From a virus, in the IMG/VR virus record IMGVR_UViG_3300032896_000001, positions 41,096 through 105,095 of that record: a DNA stretch of 64,000 nucleotides, one strand, 5' to 3'. Made by a program: the position numbers and the translations under genes. Within the stretch, counting starts at the first letter, position 1; each line of letters starts with the position of its first letter. The notes under the pieces are model-generated. The model worked only from the letters and a program-made list of their open reading frames with translations, had not been told where the DNA came from and made no database searches. Positions 24,588 through 33,176 of the stretch are shown here, in pieces.

Positions 24588-25997
24588 GTGACCAACTACG
24601 AGATCACCCAGCTGTCCGCGATCGCGAGCGCTTCGATCCTGCCCGCGGTGATCCTCCCCGTGGTCGACCCGAATGACACGTCGACCGCTCCCGCTGGTGC
24701 CGGCGGGTCGAACAAGCAGATGACCCTGTCGCAGATGCTCCCCGGCTACCTGTGGCCGTCGGGCGACACGACGGGGGCGAAGGACGCGGCGGCGATCAAC
24801 GCGGCGGTGTCCGCGCTGCCGTCGGGCGGCGGGGCGATCACCCTCGCCCCCGGCGCCTGGTACCTGGTCCCCGGGACGGTCACGATCAGCGTCGCCAAGC
24901 CGGTGTGGTTCCTCGCGTACGGAGCGACGTTCAACGCCGTCGGGACGACCTCCGGGCCGCTGTTCAACATCTACGACAGCAGCAGCATCATCCCCCGGAA
25001 CTACTCCGGCGGGGGTTTCCTCGGCGGCACCTTCTACGTCAACGGGACCAACGGGTCCTACGCGCTGCACGTCGGGGACATCTTCCAATGGCAAATCGAC
25101 GTGCGCGTTTTCAACAGCGCGGGGACCGCGGCGAAGGGCGTCTACTTCGATAACCGGTACTACTGGACCGAGGAACTCCGGGGCGTCATCTACACCGAGG
25201 GCTGCGAGGTCGTCTACGACAACTCGGCCGGCTCCGCGGGGACCGCCACCGGGTCGTTCGACCGGAACTCGATCATCCACAACATCAACAACGCGATCGG
25301 CGGGGCGTCGCCCGGCGTGTGCAACGGGGTTGTCCTGCAGGGCGGGGCGGTCATCGGCGACCCCGCGGGGATGATCATCCAGGGGAACATGCTGACGGCC
25401 ACCACCCAGTACGCGGTGCTGCTGTTCACGGGCTCCAACTCGCAGGGGTACTCGGGGATGAACAGCGGGTCCGTCATCTTCGGGGTGGAACTCGACGACA
25501 ACGCGCACACCGCCCCGTACACGATCCAGTTCGGGTCGACGTCGAACCAGTGGTACAACGGCAGCGGGTCGATGGACTTCGCCGCCGCCGCCTACTCATT
25601 CACCGCGAGCAACAAGAACGGGAACTTCACGTTCTACGGCCTGATCAAGGGCGACGCCAACCTCGCGTCCGCGACGAACAACTGGACGACGAGCTTCAAC
25701 TTCCAGGGCGGCATCGCCCTCGGCGACTACAACACCGCGCAGACGATCGCGTCGAACGGGACGATCAGCCCGGCCGGCCCCGGCTACTGGCCCGTCACCA
25801 ACAGCGGGGCGGTCACGGGCGTCATCCTCGCGACGGGCGCCTACTCGGGGCAGCTGCTCGCCATCGGGAACGAGGGAAGCGGCACGATCACGTTCGCCGC
25901 GTCCGGGTCGAACGTCGCGCAGGGGAACACCGCCGTCATCGCCGCGAAGGCATCCCGGACGTTCTACTGGGACACGAACACGAGCCTCTGGTACTAG
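24588..25997 (+). CDS. Right-handed beta-helix tailspike
   Basis: 469 aa from GTG 24588. The N-terminal region contains the pectate-lyase-like entry AAAINAAVSALPSGGGAITL, followed by repeated strand/turn units (VWFLAYGATFNAVG; GGGFLGGTFYVNGT) characteristic of a parallel beta-helix. The C-terminal fifth is a Thr/Ser-rich cap ending FYWDTNTSLWY. Tailspikes of this kind often cleave or bind surface glycans. It is followed by an esterase gene. Confidence 0.72.
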   Translation: MTNYEITQLSAIASASILPAVILPVVDPNDTSTAPAGAGGSNKQMTLSQMLPGYLWPSGDTTGAKDAAAINAAVSALPSGGGAITLAPGAWYLVPGTVTISVAKPVWFLAYGATFNAVGTTSGPLFNIYDSSSIIPRNYSGGGFLGGTFYVNGTNGSYALHVGDIFQWQIDVRVFNSAGTAAKGVYFDNRYYWTEELRGVIYTEGCEVVYDNSAGSAGTATGSFDRNSIIHNINNAIGGASPGVCNGVVLQGGAVIGDPAGMIIQGNMLTATTQYAVLLFTGSNSQGYSGMNSGSVIFGVELDDNAHTAPYTIQFGSTSNQWYNGSGSMDFAAAAYSFTASNKNGNFTFYGLIKGDANLASATNNWTTSFNFQGGIALGDYNTAQTIASNGTISPAGPGYWPVTNSGAVTGVILATGAYSGQLLAIGNEGSGTITFAASGSNVAQGNTAVIAAKASRTFYWDTNTSLWY

Positions 25998-26191
25998 CGC
26001 CTCACGCGGCCCTGGCGAGGGGTTCCCGGGCCGTCGGGGGCGCGTTCCGCCGGGACCGCGCCCGTGCGCCGCCATGAGCGCCGGAACCGGCGGCACTCGC
26101 ACAGCGGGCAGTCGGCCCCCGCCCGGTGGTGGCGGTGGGCATCGCGGTCATGACCGCAGCGGCAGGGGCGCGAGCGCAGCCGGGAACGCAT
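25994..26191 (-). CDS. Small zinc-ribbon protein (CxCGH ... DCxxCxC family)
   Basis: 65 aa from ATG 26191. The centre PCRCGHDRDAHRHHRAGADC, then PLCECRRF, matches the pattern C-x-C-GH ... AH..H.....DC..C.C..F seen again at 38886-39098. The rest is basic. The antisense location between tailspike and esterase genes suggests a small DNA- or RNA-binding accessory protein; function unknown. Confidence 0.6.
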   Translation of the reverse strand: MRSRLRSRPCRCGHDRDAHRHHRAGADCPLCECRRFRRSWRRTGAVPAERAPDGPGTPRQGRVRR

Positions 26192-26246
26192 GCCGCTAAA
26201 TCTACGGGGCCCGCGGGCCTCTCCCTGCTCCCGGAGGTGGCCGCGC

Positions 26247-27371
26247 GTGCCGACGACGATCGCGAGCATCCTCGCCGGCCGGAACGCGGGCCGGGTCGAC
26301 ATCCCCATCCTCGGCGACTCGGTGACCGAGGGCTACGGGGCCAGCGCGTTCACGACCCGGTACGTCGAGCAGCTGAACACGCTGGCCAGGCAGGCGTACC
26401 CGACGACCGCGGGCGGAAGCTCGGGCGGCCTCGGCCTCATCCCCCTGGCGCCGGTGATCTCGATGCTGTTCACGTGGCCGGTCGCGGGGGACACCGCCGG
26501 CGGGGCGATCGACGTCGGGCCGATCCGGTACTCGGTGTGGGAGTCGGCGTCGGAGGGGTCGGCGGCCCGGACCTGGACCGCCCCGGCGGGCACCACGTCG
26601 GTGAGGCTCATGTACTTCGACTCGGCCGCCGCCGGCACGTTCAGCTACCAGGTCGGCGCCGGGGCGGCGACGGACGTCTCCAACAGCGGCGCCGGGGTCG
26701 ACGGGGCGCTCACCGCGCCGATCCCCATCGGCGGCGGGGAAGTCCTCACCATCGCGTGGGTGAGCGGGAACGTGTTCTTGCACGGCATCGTCCACTACGC
26801 GGGCGACGAGGGCAGCGGGATCACGTTCCACGCCTGCGGGCACTCGGGGTCGACTGCGAGCACCGCGTCGTCCGGGTGGATGCAGACGGGCAGCGGCTTC
26901 GACTGGCGCCCGGCGATCGCGAGCCTGATCCCCGCGGCGGGCGCGTTCGGGGTGTTCCTGGGCCTGAACGACGCGAGCGCGTCAGTCGGGGACGAGACCG
27001 CCGCGCAGTTCCAGGCCGACCTGGAGAACATGTACGCCTACCTGCGGGGCAACGCGGCCCTCGCGAGCCTGCCGCTCCTGGCGGTGGTCCCCTACGACGC
27101 CGGGATCACCTACGCCGACGCGGGCGGCTACCCCGCTTACGTCGCGGCGGTCGAGGCGGCGGCGGCGCACGACGGCAACGCGCAGGTCGTCAACCTCGGG
27201 GCGACGATGCCGTCGTACGCCGCCGACCCGGCCTACTACTACAACTCGGTCCACCCCAACGACTCGGGGCACCTGCTGGTCGCGCAGATCATCGAGGGCG
27301 CGCTCGCGCCCCCCGCCCCGCCGTCCCCGGGCGCGTCGGCCGTCCCCGCGTTCCTGACCATGAGCACCTAG
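26247..27371 (+). CDS. SGNH/GDSL esterase in the tail-adhesin cluster
   Basis: 374 aa from GTG 26247, with GGAGG 9 nt upstream. Block I is ILGDSVTEGYGA near residue 23, a GLND block III appears in the latter half, and HPNDSGH (block V) lies near residue 340, so the Ser/Asp/His set is present. The middle contains an inserted beta-rich domain. Virion-associated members typically remove acyl groups from surface polysaccharide; this is inferred from the neighbours. Confidence 0.78.
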   Translation: MPTTIASILAGRNAGRVDIPILGDSVTEGYGASAFTTRYVEQLNTLARQAYPTTAGGSSGGLGLIPLAPVISMLFTWPVAGDTAGGAIDVGPIRYSVWESASEGSAARTWTAPAGTTSVRLMYFDSAAAGTFSYQVGAGAATDVSNSGAGVDGALTAPIPIGGGEVLTIAWVSGNVFLHGIVHYAGDEGSGITFHACGHSGSTASTASSGWMQTGSGFDWRPAIASLIPAAGAFGVFLGLNDASASVGDETAAQFQADLENMYAYLRGNAALASLPLLAVVPYDAGITYADAGGYPAYVAAVEAAAAHDGNAQVVNLGATMPSYAADPAYYYNSVHPNDSGHLLVAQIIEGALAPPAPPSPGASAVPAFLTMST

Positions 27372-27379
27372 GAGGCGCC

Positions 27380-27673
27380 GTGATCATCACCGGCCAGGCG
27401 GCCGCGACCACCGCGGCGGCGGAACTGTGCGCCGTCCCCGAGGGGGCGTGCCTGATCACCTTCACGTCCGACCCGGCGAGCGCCGGCACCGCGTACATCA
27501 TCGGCCTCAGCCCCTCCGGGGGCGGCCAGTCGTCGTCGTCGCAGGGCCTGCCGCTGGCCGCGGGCGGCACCGTCACCACCGCGACGTACGGCACCTCGAA
27601 GGGCACGACGCTGCAGGTCGCCTGCGCGACGGGAACCGCCGTCGTCGGCTACCTGATCAGCACATACAACTGA
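27380..27673 (+). CDS. Small beta-rich tail protein
   Basis: 97 aa from GTG 27380 with GGAGG 5 nt upstream. Residues 1-97 form Ala/Thr/Ser/Gly strands (ELCAVPEGACLITF; AYIIGLSPSGGG). It probably belongs to the adhesin cluster; role unknown. Confidence 0.62.
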   Translation: MIITGQAAATTAAAELCAVPEGACLITFTSDPASAGTAYIIGLSPSGGGQSSSSQGLPLAAGGTVTTATYGTSKGTTLQVACATGTAVVGYLISTYN

Positions 27674-27720
27674 CCCGGGCCGGACGGCGCCGCCCGGGAC
27701 GACAGGAAAGGGGGCCGTTC

Positions 27721-27969
27721 GTGGACGGCGAGACGCGGGACCAATTCCGGGAGCGGATGCGCTCCATCGGGTTCATGGCCGGAGGCCGGACCCGGGACAA
27801 GGTGGCGACGATCACCCGCCCGGAGGACGACCCCGGGGCGGACGCCGGCCAGCGGGCGAAGCAGGTCACCGACGAGCTCGGCACCGTCATCACCGAGTCC
27901 GACAACCGGCAGGACGTCAACATCCACCCGGTGACGCACGTCGCCGAGATCAGCATGCTAGGAGACTGA
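27721..27969 (+). CDS. Small conserved-looking protein
   Basis: 82 aa from GTG 27721. It starts DGETRDQFRERMRSIGFM and ends ESDNRQDVNIHPVTHVAEIS. It is charged, unlike the Thr/Ser-rich neighbours, and may be an assembly or chaperone factor for a fibre; no family is recognised. Confidence 0.62.
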   Translation: MDGETRDQFRERMRSIGFMAGGRTRDKVATITRPEDDPGADAGQRAKQVTDELGTVITESDNRQDVNIHPVTHVAEISMLGD

Positions 27970-27975
27970 TAGCAG

Positions 27976-28515
27976 ATGGCCTGGTCCAGCTCCGGCGAGT
28001 CCGGATTCTTCATCGCCACCATGATCGCCGGGCTGACAGCGGCGACCCAGACCGGCACTCCCACCGCGATCAACATCAACGAGAGCTCGGAGCAGAACCT
28101 GAGCCTCGTCTCCGGGTCGGCGGTCAGCTACACCAACGCGCCGCTCCAGTACGGCGCCGCCGCCCCCGGGTGGACGAACGCCGACGAGGTCACAGGCACC
28201 GGCTGGAGCACCGGCGGCGTCCTGCTCTCAACTGCCACCTCCACCAACGGCGACGTTGTGCCCACCACGACCATCACCGGCTCCGGGCCCTATGTTCTGA
28301 CGTACAGCTGGACGCACGCGCTGAGCGTGGCGAGCACGACGCTGACAGGCATCTACGGGTGCCTGATCTACTTCCCGAACATCACCGCAGGGGTCGCGTC
28401 GAAGCCGGAGATGCTCGCGCTGTACTTCGGCAACACCGCCTACAACACGGTCAACGGCACGTTCGGCATCACCCCGTCCGGGTCGGGCCTCGCCGCCCTC
28501 ACCCTGACCGCGTAG
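27976..28515 (+). CDS. Beta-rich structural protein
   Basis: 179 aa from ATG 27976. Repeated Thr/Ser/Gly/Ala strands run through segments such as NADEVTGTGWSTGG and TYSWTHALSVASTT to a closing LYFGNTAYNTVNG. Likely a fibre or tail-tip subunit by position and composition. Confidence 0.66.
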   Translation: MAWSSSGESGFFIATMIAGLTAATQTGTPTAININESSEQNLSLVSGSAVSYTNAPLQYGAAAPGWTNADEVTGTGWSTGGVLLSTATSTNGDVVPTTTITGSGPYVLTYSWTHALSVASTTLTGIYGCLIYFPNITAGVASKPEMLALYFGNTAYNTVNGTFGITPSGSGLAALTLTA

Positions 28516-28525
28516 GGGGCGGGTC

Positions 28526-29155
28526 ATGGCATCGCAGAACTGGGTGGCGCTCCTCAACCCGGGCATCACGCCGACCGGGCCGGGCGTCACGTTCACGGAG
28601 TCCGCCACCACCGCGGTCCTGTCCCCGCAGCTATCGGGGTCTGCGGCCGATTACGCGGTCGTGAACGCGGCCGGGCAGCCGTATGGCTGGCAGGTCGGCA
28701 CCCTGCTGCGGGTGACGGCCCGCGGGTGGATCACGACCAGCACGACCACGGGCACGCTGACGATCTTCCTGCGCGCGAACAAGGGCAACGCCGGGTCGAC
28801 GTTCGTCACCCTGGCCACGCCGAACGGGATCACGACCGGCGCCACCGCCGTCACCGGCATCCAGTTCAAGCTGGAGGCGATGATCCGGTGCACGGCGGTC
28901 GCCAGCTCCGGGAGCACGCTGAGCACGCAGGGCGAATTGAACCTGTTCAACAACCTCGCGGCGGTGGCCGCCAACCCGATCGCGCTGTCAGCGTCACCGC
29001 CGCCCGGCTTCGCGCTGCCGATGCCGAACATCTCGGGCGAGACGGCGGCGGCCGTCGACACGACCCAGGCGCAGGGCATCGAGCTCGCCGCCACCGGCAC
29101 GGCGGCGTCGGGGACGATCGCGTGCACGCAGTGGCTCGTCGAGCTGCTCGACTAG
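28526..29155 (+). CDS. Beta-rich tail fibre-like protein
   Basis: 209 aa from ATG 28526 (GGGGGCGGG upstream). The composition is that of a virion beta protein, with an LLRVTARGWITT segment and a C-terminal GTIACTQWLVELL strand. It forms part of the adhesin array; specific role unknown. Confidence 0.66.
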   Translation: MASQNWVALLNPGITPTGPGVTFTESATTAVLSPQLSGSAADYAVVNAAGQPYGWQVGTLLRVTARGWITTSTTTGTLTIFLRANKGNAGSTFVTLATPNGITTGATAVTGIQFKLEAMIRCTAVASSGSTLSTQGELNLFNNLAAVAANPIALSASPPPGFALPMPNISGETAAAVDTTQAQGIELAATGTAASGTIACTQWLVELLD

Positions 29156-29183
29156 ACGGGCCGGGGCACTAGGGAGGGTTCGG

Positions 29184-29369
29184 ATGGGTCGCGAGGTTCC
29201 CGCGGTGACGGCCGTCATCAGGATGCAGCCGAGCCCCGTGGAGATCTACGCGTGCGCCGCCCACGTCATGGCCACCATCCGCGAGCTCGGCGGGAAAGAC
29301 CTCGGCCTGCGCCCGGCGGACCCCGGCATCCACGGGTGCAAGGGCTGCTGGGATGACTGGCCGGCCTGA
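29184..29369 (+). CDS. Small protein preceding the repeat adhesin
   Basis: 61 aa from ATG 29184. The helix EIYACAAHVMATIREL, then GCKGCWDD (CxxC) suggests a small metal-binding domain. Its TGATG stop/start overlaps the ATG of the 848-aa repeat protein at 29369, so the pair is translationally coupled. Role unknown. Confidence 0.62.
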   Translation: MGREVPAVTAVIRMQPSPVEIYACAAHVMATIRELGGKDLGLRPADPGIHGCKGCWDDWPA

Positions 29370-31915
29370 TGGCGTCGGTCGTCCAGTCGGCGATCATCAA
29401 CCAGTCCGGCAGCAGCTGGTCGGGGTCGTTCGGCTCTAACGTCACCGCCGGCTCCTCGGTCGTGCTGCTCGCGACCGCCGCGAACAGCACGACCGCCATG
29501 TCGAGCTCCGCGCCGACGTTCAACGGGGCGTCGGTCGCCGGGTCATCCCAGCTGTGGTCGGAGAACTTCGGCGCGAGCAGCATCGCCTACTCCACCGGCT
29601 GGCTGATGCCCAACGTCGCCGGCGGGTCGGCCGCCGTCGGGCTGACCGTGACCAACGGCACCAACTTCGGCAGCGGCGCGACCGGCACGTGGGGCATCGA
29701 GGTGGCCGCGCTCGGCGCGAGCCCGACCACGGTGGCCGCCGCGGCGGCGGGCGGCTCCAGCGCGGCGTTCAGCTCGGGGGCCACCGGCAGCGCCACGGGC
29801 ACGGGCATCGCCGTCGCCTGCTGCGTGGGATTCGGGCAGACCGTCGCGCAGTCGGGCGGCGGCTGGACGAACCTCACCCAGATGTCCAGTGATTTCGGCA
29901 TCTGCGGGTACCAGCTCGTCAGCAGCGGCACCGTCACCTACGCCGGCACGCTGAGCACGGGCAACTGGGCTGTCGGGGCGACGATCATCCTGGCGACGCC
30001 GGCCGCCGCCTCCCAGGCCGTCGCGTACCCGGTGGCGCTCCCGCCGGGCCGCAGCTCGCCGATGGCCTTCCCGTGGACGCCGGCGCCCTTGCCGGTGCAG
30101 CCGCCGTACGGGGTCGGCGCCACCGCCACCACCGCGGTCCTCGCCGGCTCGGCGTCCTTCCCCTCGCCGTCGGTCGAGGCCGACGAGAACCTGACCACCA
30201 CCGTCCTCGCCTGCTCCGCCTCGTTCCCGGCGCCGATGGTGAGCGCGGGCGAGACCGCCACGCCGTCCGTCCTGGCCGGGTCCGCGAGCTTCCCGGCCGC
30301 CACGGTGACTGCGGGCGCCACGATCACGCCCGCGACGCTGTCGGCGTCGGTCGCGTTCCCCGCCGCCGCGGTGACGACCGGCGAGACCGTCACGACCGTC
30401 GTGCTGGCGGCCTCCGCCGGCTTCCCGGCGCCGTCGCTGCGCGCCGACGAGATCCTCACGACGTCCGTGCTCGCCGGCGCGATCGCGCTGCCGCCCCCGG
30501 CGGTCAGCGCCGGCGAGACCGTCACCACGACACTGCTGCCGGGGTCCGCCTCCTTCGCCGCGCCGGCGATCAGCGCCGGCGAGACCGTCACCGCGGCGGT
30601 TCTGGCCGGATCGGCGTCCTTCCCCGCCCCGGGGGTCGGCGCGGGCTCCGGGGCCTCGCCGTCCGCGCTTCCCTGCGCCGTGTCGTTCCCCGCCCCGACG
30701 GTCACCGCGGGCGGCGGAGCCGCCGTCACGCCCGCGGCCCTGGACGGCGCCGCCTCGTTCGCCTCGCCGGGCATCCGCGCCGACGCGAACCTGACCGCCG
30801 CGACCCTGACGTGCGGCGTCGCCTTTCCCGCCGCCGGGCTCCGCGCGGACGTGAACCTGACCAGCGTCCTGCTGGCAGGGTCCGCCGCCTTCCCGGCCGT
30901 CACGATCGGCGCCGGCGAGACAGTCACCCCTTCCCCCATGGACGGCTCGGCAGCGTTCCCGGGGCCTGCGGTCGGCGCGGGCAGCGTCGCCGCCCCCGCC
31001 GCCCTGGCGGCCAGCGCCGCCTTCCCCGCGGCCACGGTGGCAGCAGGGTCGGGCGCCACGGCATCAGCGCTGGCCTGTTCGGCCTCGTTCCCGGCGGCCG
31101 CCGTGTCCGCAGGCTCGGGCGCCGCACCCGCCGCGCTCGCAGGGGCAGCCGCGTTCCCCGCGGGGAGCTTCCGCGCGGACGCGAACCTCACGGCCGCCCT
31201 GCTGCAATGCGCGGCCGCGTTCCCCGTCCCGTCGATCTCCGCCGGGGGCAGCGCCACCGTCGCCCCGGCCGTCCTGGCCGCCGGCTCCGCGTTCCCCGCC
31301 CCGGCGCTCTCCTCGGGCGAGACCGCCGCCGCCGGCCCGCTGACCGCAAGCGCATCATTCCCCGCGCCCGCGCCGGCCGCCGGGTCCGGCGTCGCCCCGG
31401 GCGCGCTGAGCGGCACCGCCGGATTCCCCGCCCCGCAAATCAGCGCAGGCGAGACCGTCACCCCGGCCGCACTCGCCGGCGCCGTGTCGTTCCCCGCCCC
31501 GACTGTCTCAACCGGGTCGGGGGAGACCATCATCCCGGCGCCCCTGGCCGGCTCCGTCTCGTTCCCCGCCGCCGTCACGGGCGCGGGCGCGACGGTCACC
31601 GCCGGCGTCCTGCCCGGCGCCGCGGCGTTCCCTGCGGCCGGGCCGACCGCCGGGACGGTCATCACCCCGGTGGCGCTCAGCGGGACCGCGGGCTTCCCGG
31701 CGACCGCCGTCACCACCGGGTCCGCCGTCATCCCCGCCGCGATGACCGGCTCGGCCGCGTTCCCCCCGCCGGATGTCACCGGCGGGGCGGGCGTCGGGAT
31801 CGTCTTCACGGCACTCGCGTCCCGGCAGCTCTGGTCCGCCGGCCCCGCCCGGCAGCTCTGGTCATCGTCGGCCGCCCGGCAGCTGTGGTCCGCCTCCGCA
31901 TCCCGGAACACCTGA
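29369..31915 (+). CDS. 848-aa tail adhesin with about 25 copies of a 22-residue repeat
   Basis: Residues 1-247 form a beta domain. Residues about 248-805 are tandem 22-23-residue units of the form VLAGSASFPAPxVxAGETVT, and residues 819-848 carry three short RQLWS repeats. The ATG lies in the TGATG of the upstream gene. A solenoid or extended shaft reaching a receptor-binding tip is likely; repeat counts in such proteins may vary and tune reach. The C-terminal 30 residues may be an assembly or exchange module. Confidence 0.8.
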   Translation: MASVVQSAIINQSGSSWSGSFGSNVTAGSSVVLLATAANSTTAMSSSAPTFNGASVAGSSQLWSENFGASSIAYSTGWLMPNVAGGSAAVGLTVTNGTNFGSGATGTWGIEVAALGASPTTVAAAAAGGSSAAFSSGATGSATGTGIAVACCVGFGQTVAQSGGGWTNLTQMSSDFGICGYQLVSSGTVTYAGTLSTGNWAVGATIILATPAAASQAVAYPVALPPGRSSPMAFPWTPAPLPVQPPYGVGATATTAVLAGSASFPSPSVEADENLTTTVLACSASFPAPMVSAGETATPSVLAGSASFPAATVTAGATITPATLSASVAFPAAAVTTGETVTTVVLAASAGFPAPSLRADEILTTSVLAGAIALPPPAVSAGETVTTTLLPGSASFAAPAISAGETVTAAVLAGSASFPAPGVGAGSGASPSALPCAVSFPAPTVTAGGGAAVTPAALDGAASFASPGIRADANLTAATLTCGVAFPAAGLRADVNLTSVLLAGSAAFPAVTIGAGETVTPSPMDGSAAFPGPAVGAGSVAAPAALAASAAFPAATVAAGSGATASALACSASFPAAAVSAGSGAAPAALAGAAAFPAGSFRADANLTAALLQCAAAFPVPSISAGGSATVAPAVLAAGSAFPAPALSSGETAAAGPLTASASFPAPAPAAGSGVAPGALSGTAGFPAPQISAGETVTPAALAGAVSFPAPTVSTGSGETIIPAPLAGSVSFPAAVTGAGATVTAGVLPGAAAFPAAGPTAGTVITPVALSGTAGFPATAVTTGSAVIPAAMTGSAAFPPPDVTGGAGVGIVFTALASRQLWSAGPARQLWSSSAARQLWSASASRNT
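30115..31797. repeat. 66-bp tandem codon repeat array (about 25 units)
   Basis: Degenerate 66-bp units encode the 22-residue repeat FPAPxVxAGETVTPxxLxxSAS (rotated). Units differ at many third positions and at some residues (for example FPAAAVTTGETVTT, FASPGIRADANLTA). The drift shows that the array is old and under protein-level selection; it is not a CRISPR or simple-sequence repeat. Confidence 0.85.
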
Positions 31916-31924
31916 GGAGGCGGC

Positions 31925-32263
31925 GTGCAGACGCTAACCCAGTCGGTGCTGAGCACCCAGTACGTGCAGACGCTGATCGCCGTCACCAGCGTCAGCGGCG
32001 ACTACGACCCGACCACCGACACGATCGCGTGGGCGTTCACCAGCGCGAACGCCTACCCGGCCGTCTCCCCGTCCGCCTGGACCGACGGCGAGTGGATCAC
32101 CTACCCCGGAGACCAGTGGTGGGCTCAGATCCTCGTCGGGCCGGCCGGGGCCGTCACCCTCGCCACCGGGACATGGCAGGCATGGGTAAAGATCAGCGAT
32201 TCACCCGAGGTCCCGGTATTGCAGCCGTTCCTGCTCCAGATCGTGTTATGGCGGAATTCGTGA
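31925..32263 (+). CDS. Small tail protein
   Basis: 112 aa from GTG 31925 (GAGGAGG upstream). Segments such as VLSTQYVQTLIAVTS and TWQAWVKISDSPEVPV are typical of small tail-assembly or fibre-attachment proteins. It is the last gene of the adhesin cluster before the mobile HNH gene. Confidence 0.66.
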   Translation: MQTLTQSVLSTQYVQTLIAVTSVSGDYDPTTDTIAWAFTSANAYPAVSPSAWTDGEWITYPGDQWWAQILVGPAGAVTLATGTWQAWVKISDSPEVPVLQPFLLQIVLWRNS

Positions 32264-32294
32264 CCCGTTGACCGCTAGAATGTACGAATAAGGC

Positions 32295-32324
32295 CCCCGC
32301 GCCTGCGCTAACAGGCGCGAGGGG
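32295..32324 (+). other. Hairpin in the leader of the second HNH gene
   Basis: CCCCGCGCCTG and CAGGCGCGAGGGG pair with a 6-nt loop and one bulge. It is followed by AAGCAAGCCAACC, then the ATG at 32357. The layout resembles that at 1018-1049 before the other HNH gene. Confidence 0.45.
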
Positions 32325-32356
32325 TAAAGCAAGCCAACCTGATCGGACAGGCTGAC

Positions 32357-33103
32357 ATGAGCAAGCGTAAGCCGCTCGAAGAACGGTTCTGGCCTAAGGT
32401 CGACAAGAATGGCCCCGTCCCCGAATACCGGCCCGACCTCGGCCCGTGCTGGGTGTGGACGGCATGCCTCGCTTACGGCTACGGCAAACTCACCGACGGC
32501 GGCAAGCACGGCGTGTCGCTGTCGGCCCACCGAGTCTCCTATGAGCTGCTTGTGGGCACGATTCCCGACGGCCTGGAGTTGGACCACCTGTGCCGCGTCC
32601 GGGCCTGCGTCAACCCCTTCCACCTTGAGCCGGTCACGCGGGCCGAGAATATGCGCCGGGCGATGGAGGCCAAGACCCACTGCGACAAGGGCCACCTGTT
32701 CGATGACGCGAATACGCGCTGGTATAGAGGCGGCCGACGATGCCGCACTTGCGACAGAGCCGCCGCCCGGGTTAAGCGGCAGCGGCCGGCCGTTCCCGGT
32801 ACCAGATCCACGTCGGTCACCGTGAAGCTGAGCGAAGCGGATGCGACGCTGATCGACACTGCCCGCGAGCGCCTGGGACGCCCAGCATGGATGCGCGCCG
32901 CAATGCTCGCGGCGGCCGAGGATGGCGCGAGCGCTCCCGGGAAGCGGGATCGGCAGGTTGAGGCGTTGCGAACCGTCCAGGTTCACATCCCGGCCGCCCC
33001 GGAAGAAATCGAGAAGATCGACGCCGCGCGGGGTGACGTGCTGCGCGGTGTCTGGATTCGCCGGGTCGCGGTCGCCGCAGCCCTCGCTCGTCACGCAGCA
33101 TAG
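32357..33103 (+). CDS. HNH endonuclease with two RHH-like C-terminal modules
   Basis: 248 aa. Residues 1-105 are the HNH unit (FWPKVDKNGPVP, CWVWTACLAYGYG, HRVSYELLVGTIPDGL, DHLCRVRACVNPFHLEPVTR). A zinc knuckle follows (HCDKGHLFDDANTR, CRTCD). Residues about 150-185 (TSVTVKLSEADATLIDTARE) and 205-245 (RTVQVHIPAAPEEIEKIDAA) are two ribbon-helix-helix-like segments. It probably makes and targets its own cuts and resembles the RHH-HNH protein at 3103-3477 in reversed domain order. Confidence 0.82.
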   Translation: MSKRKPLEERFWPKVDKNGPVPEYRPDLGPCWVWTACLAYGYGKLTDGGKHGVSLSAHRVSYELLVGTIPDGLELDHLCRVRACVNPFHLEPVTRAENMRRAMEAKTHCDKGHLFDDANTRWYRGGRRCRTCDRAAARVKRQRPAVPGTRSTSVTVKLSEADATLIDTARERLGRPAWMRAAMLAAAEDGASAPGKRDRQVEALRTVQVHIPAAPEEIEKIDAARGDVLRGVWIRRVAVAAALARHAA

Positions 33104-33123
33104 CCTCGCAAACTCTCAGATCC

Positions 33124-33155
33124 AAAGCCCCCGGCACTTACCTGCCGGGGGCTTT
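33124..33155 (+). terminator. Strong rho-independent terminator
   Basis: AAAGCCCCCGGCA and TGCCGGGGGCTTT form a perfect 13-bp stem with a 6-nt loop, ending in TTT. It follows the HNH stop and lies before the lysin gene; it is bidirectional by symmetry. Confidence 0.85.
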
Positions 33156-33176
33156 CCCATTGCCCAGGAGGCCTCC

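Noticed and set aside
24535-24591. 18-codon ORF between the hydrolase and tailspike genes
   Set aside because: Very short, without a ribosome site, and fully consistent with random overlap.
30115-31797. Possible CRISPR or satellite array
   Set aside because: The 66-bp units diverge at third codon positions and remain in frame; there are no unique spacers of constant length.
29938-31986. 682-aa minus-strand open frame across the repeat adhesin
   Set aside because: Its repeats are simply the complement of the rightward 66-bp repeats; the rightward frame has a proper start, coupling and a coherent N-terminal domain.
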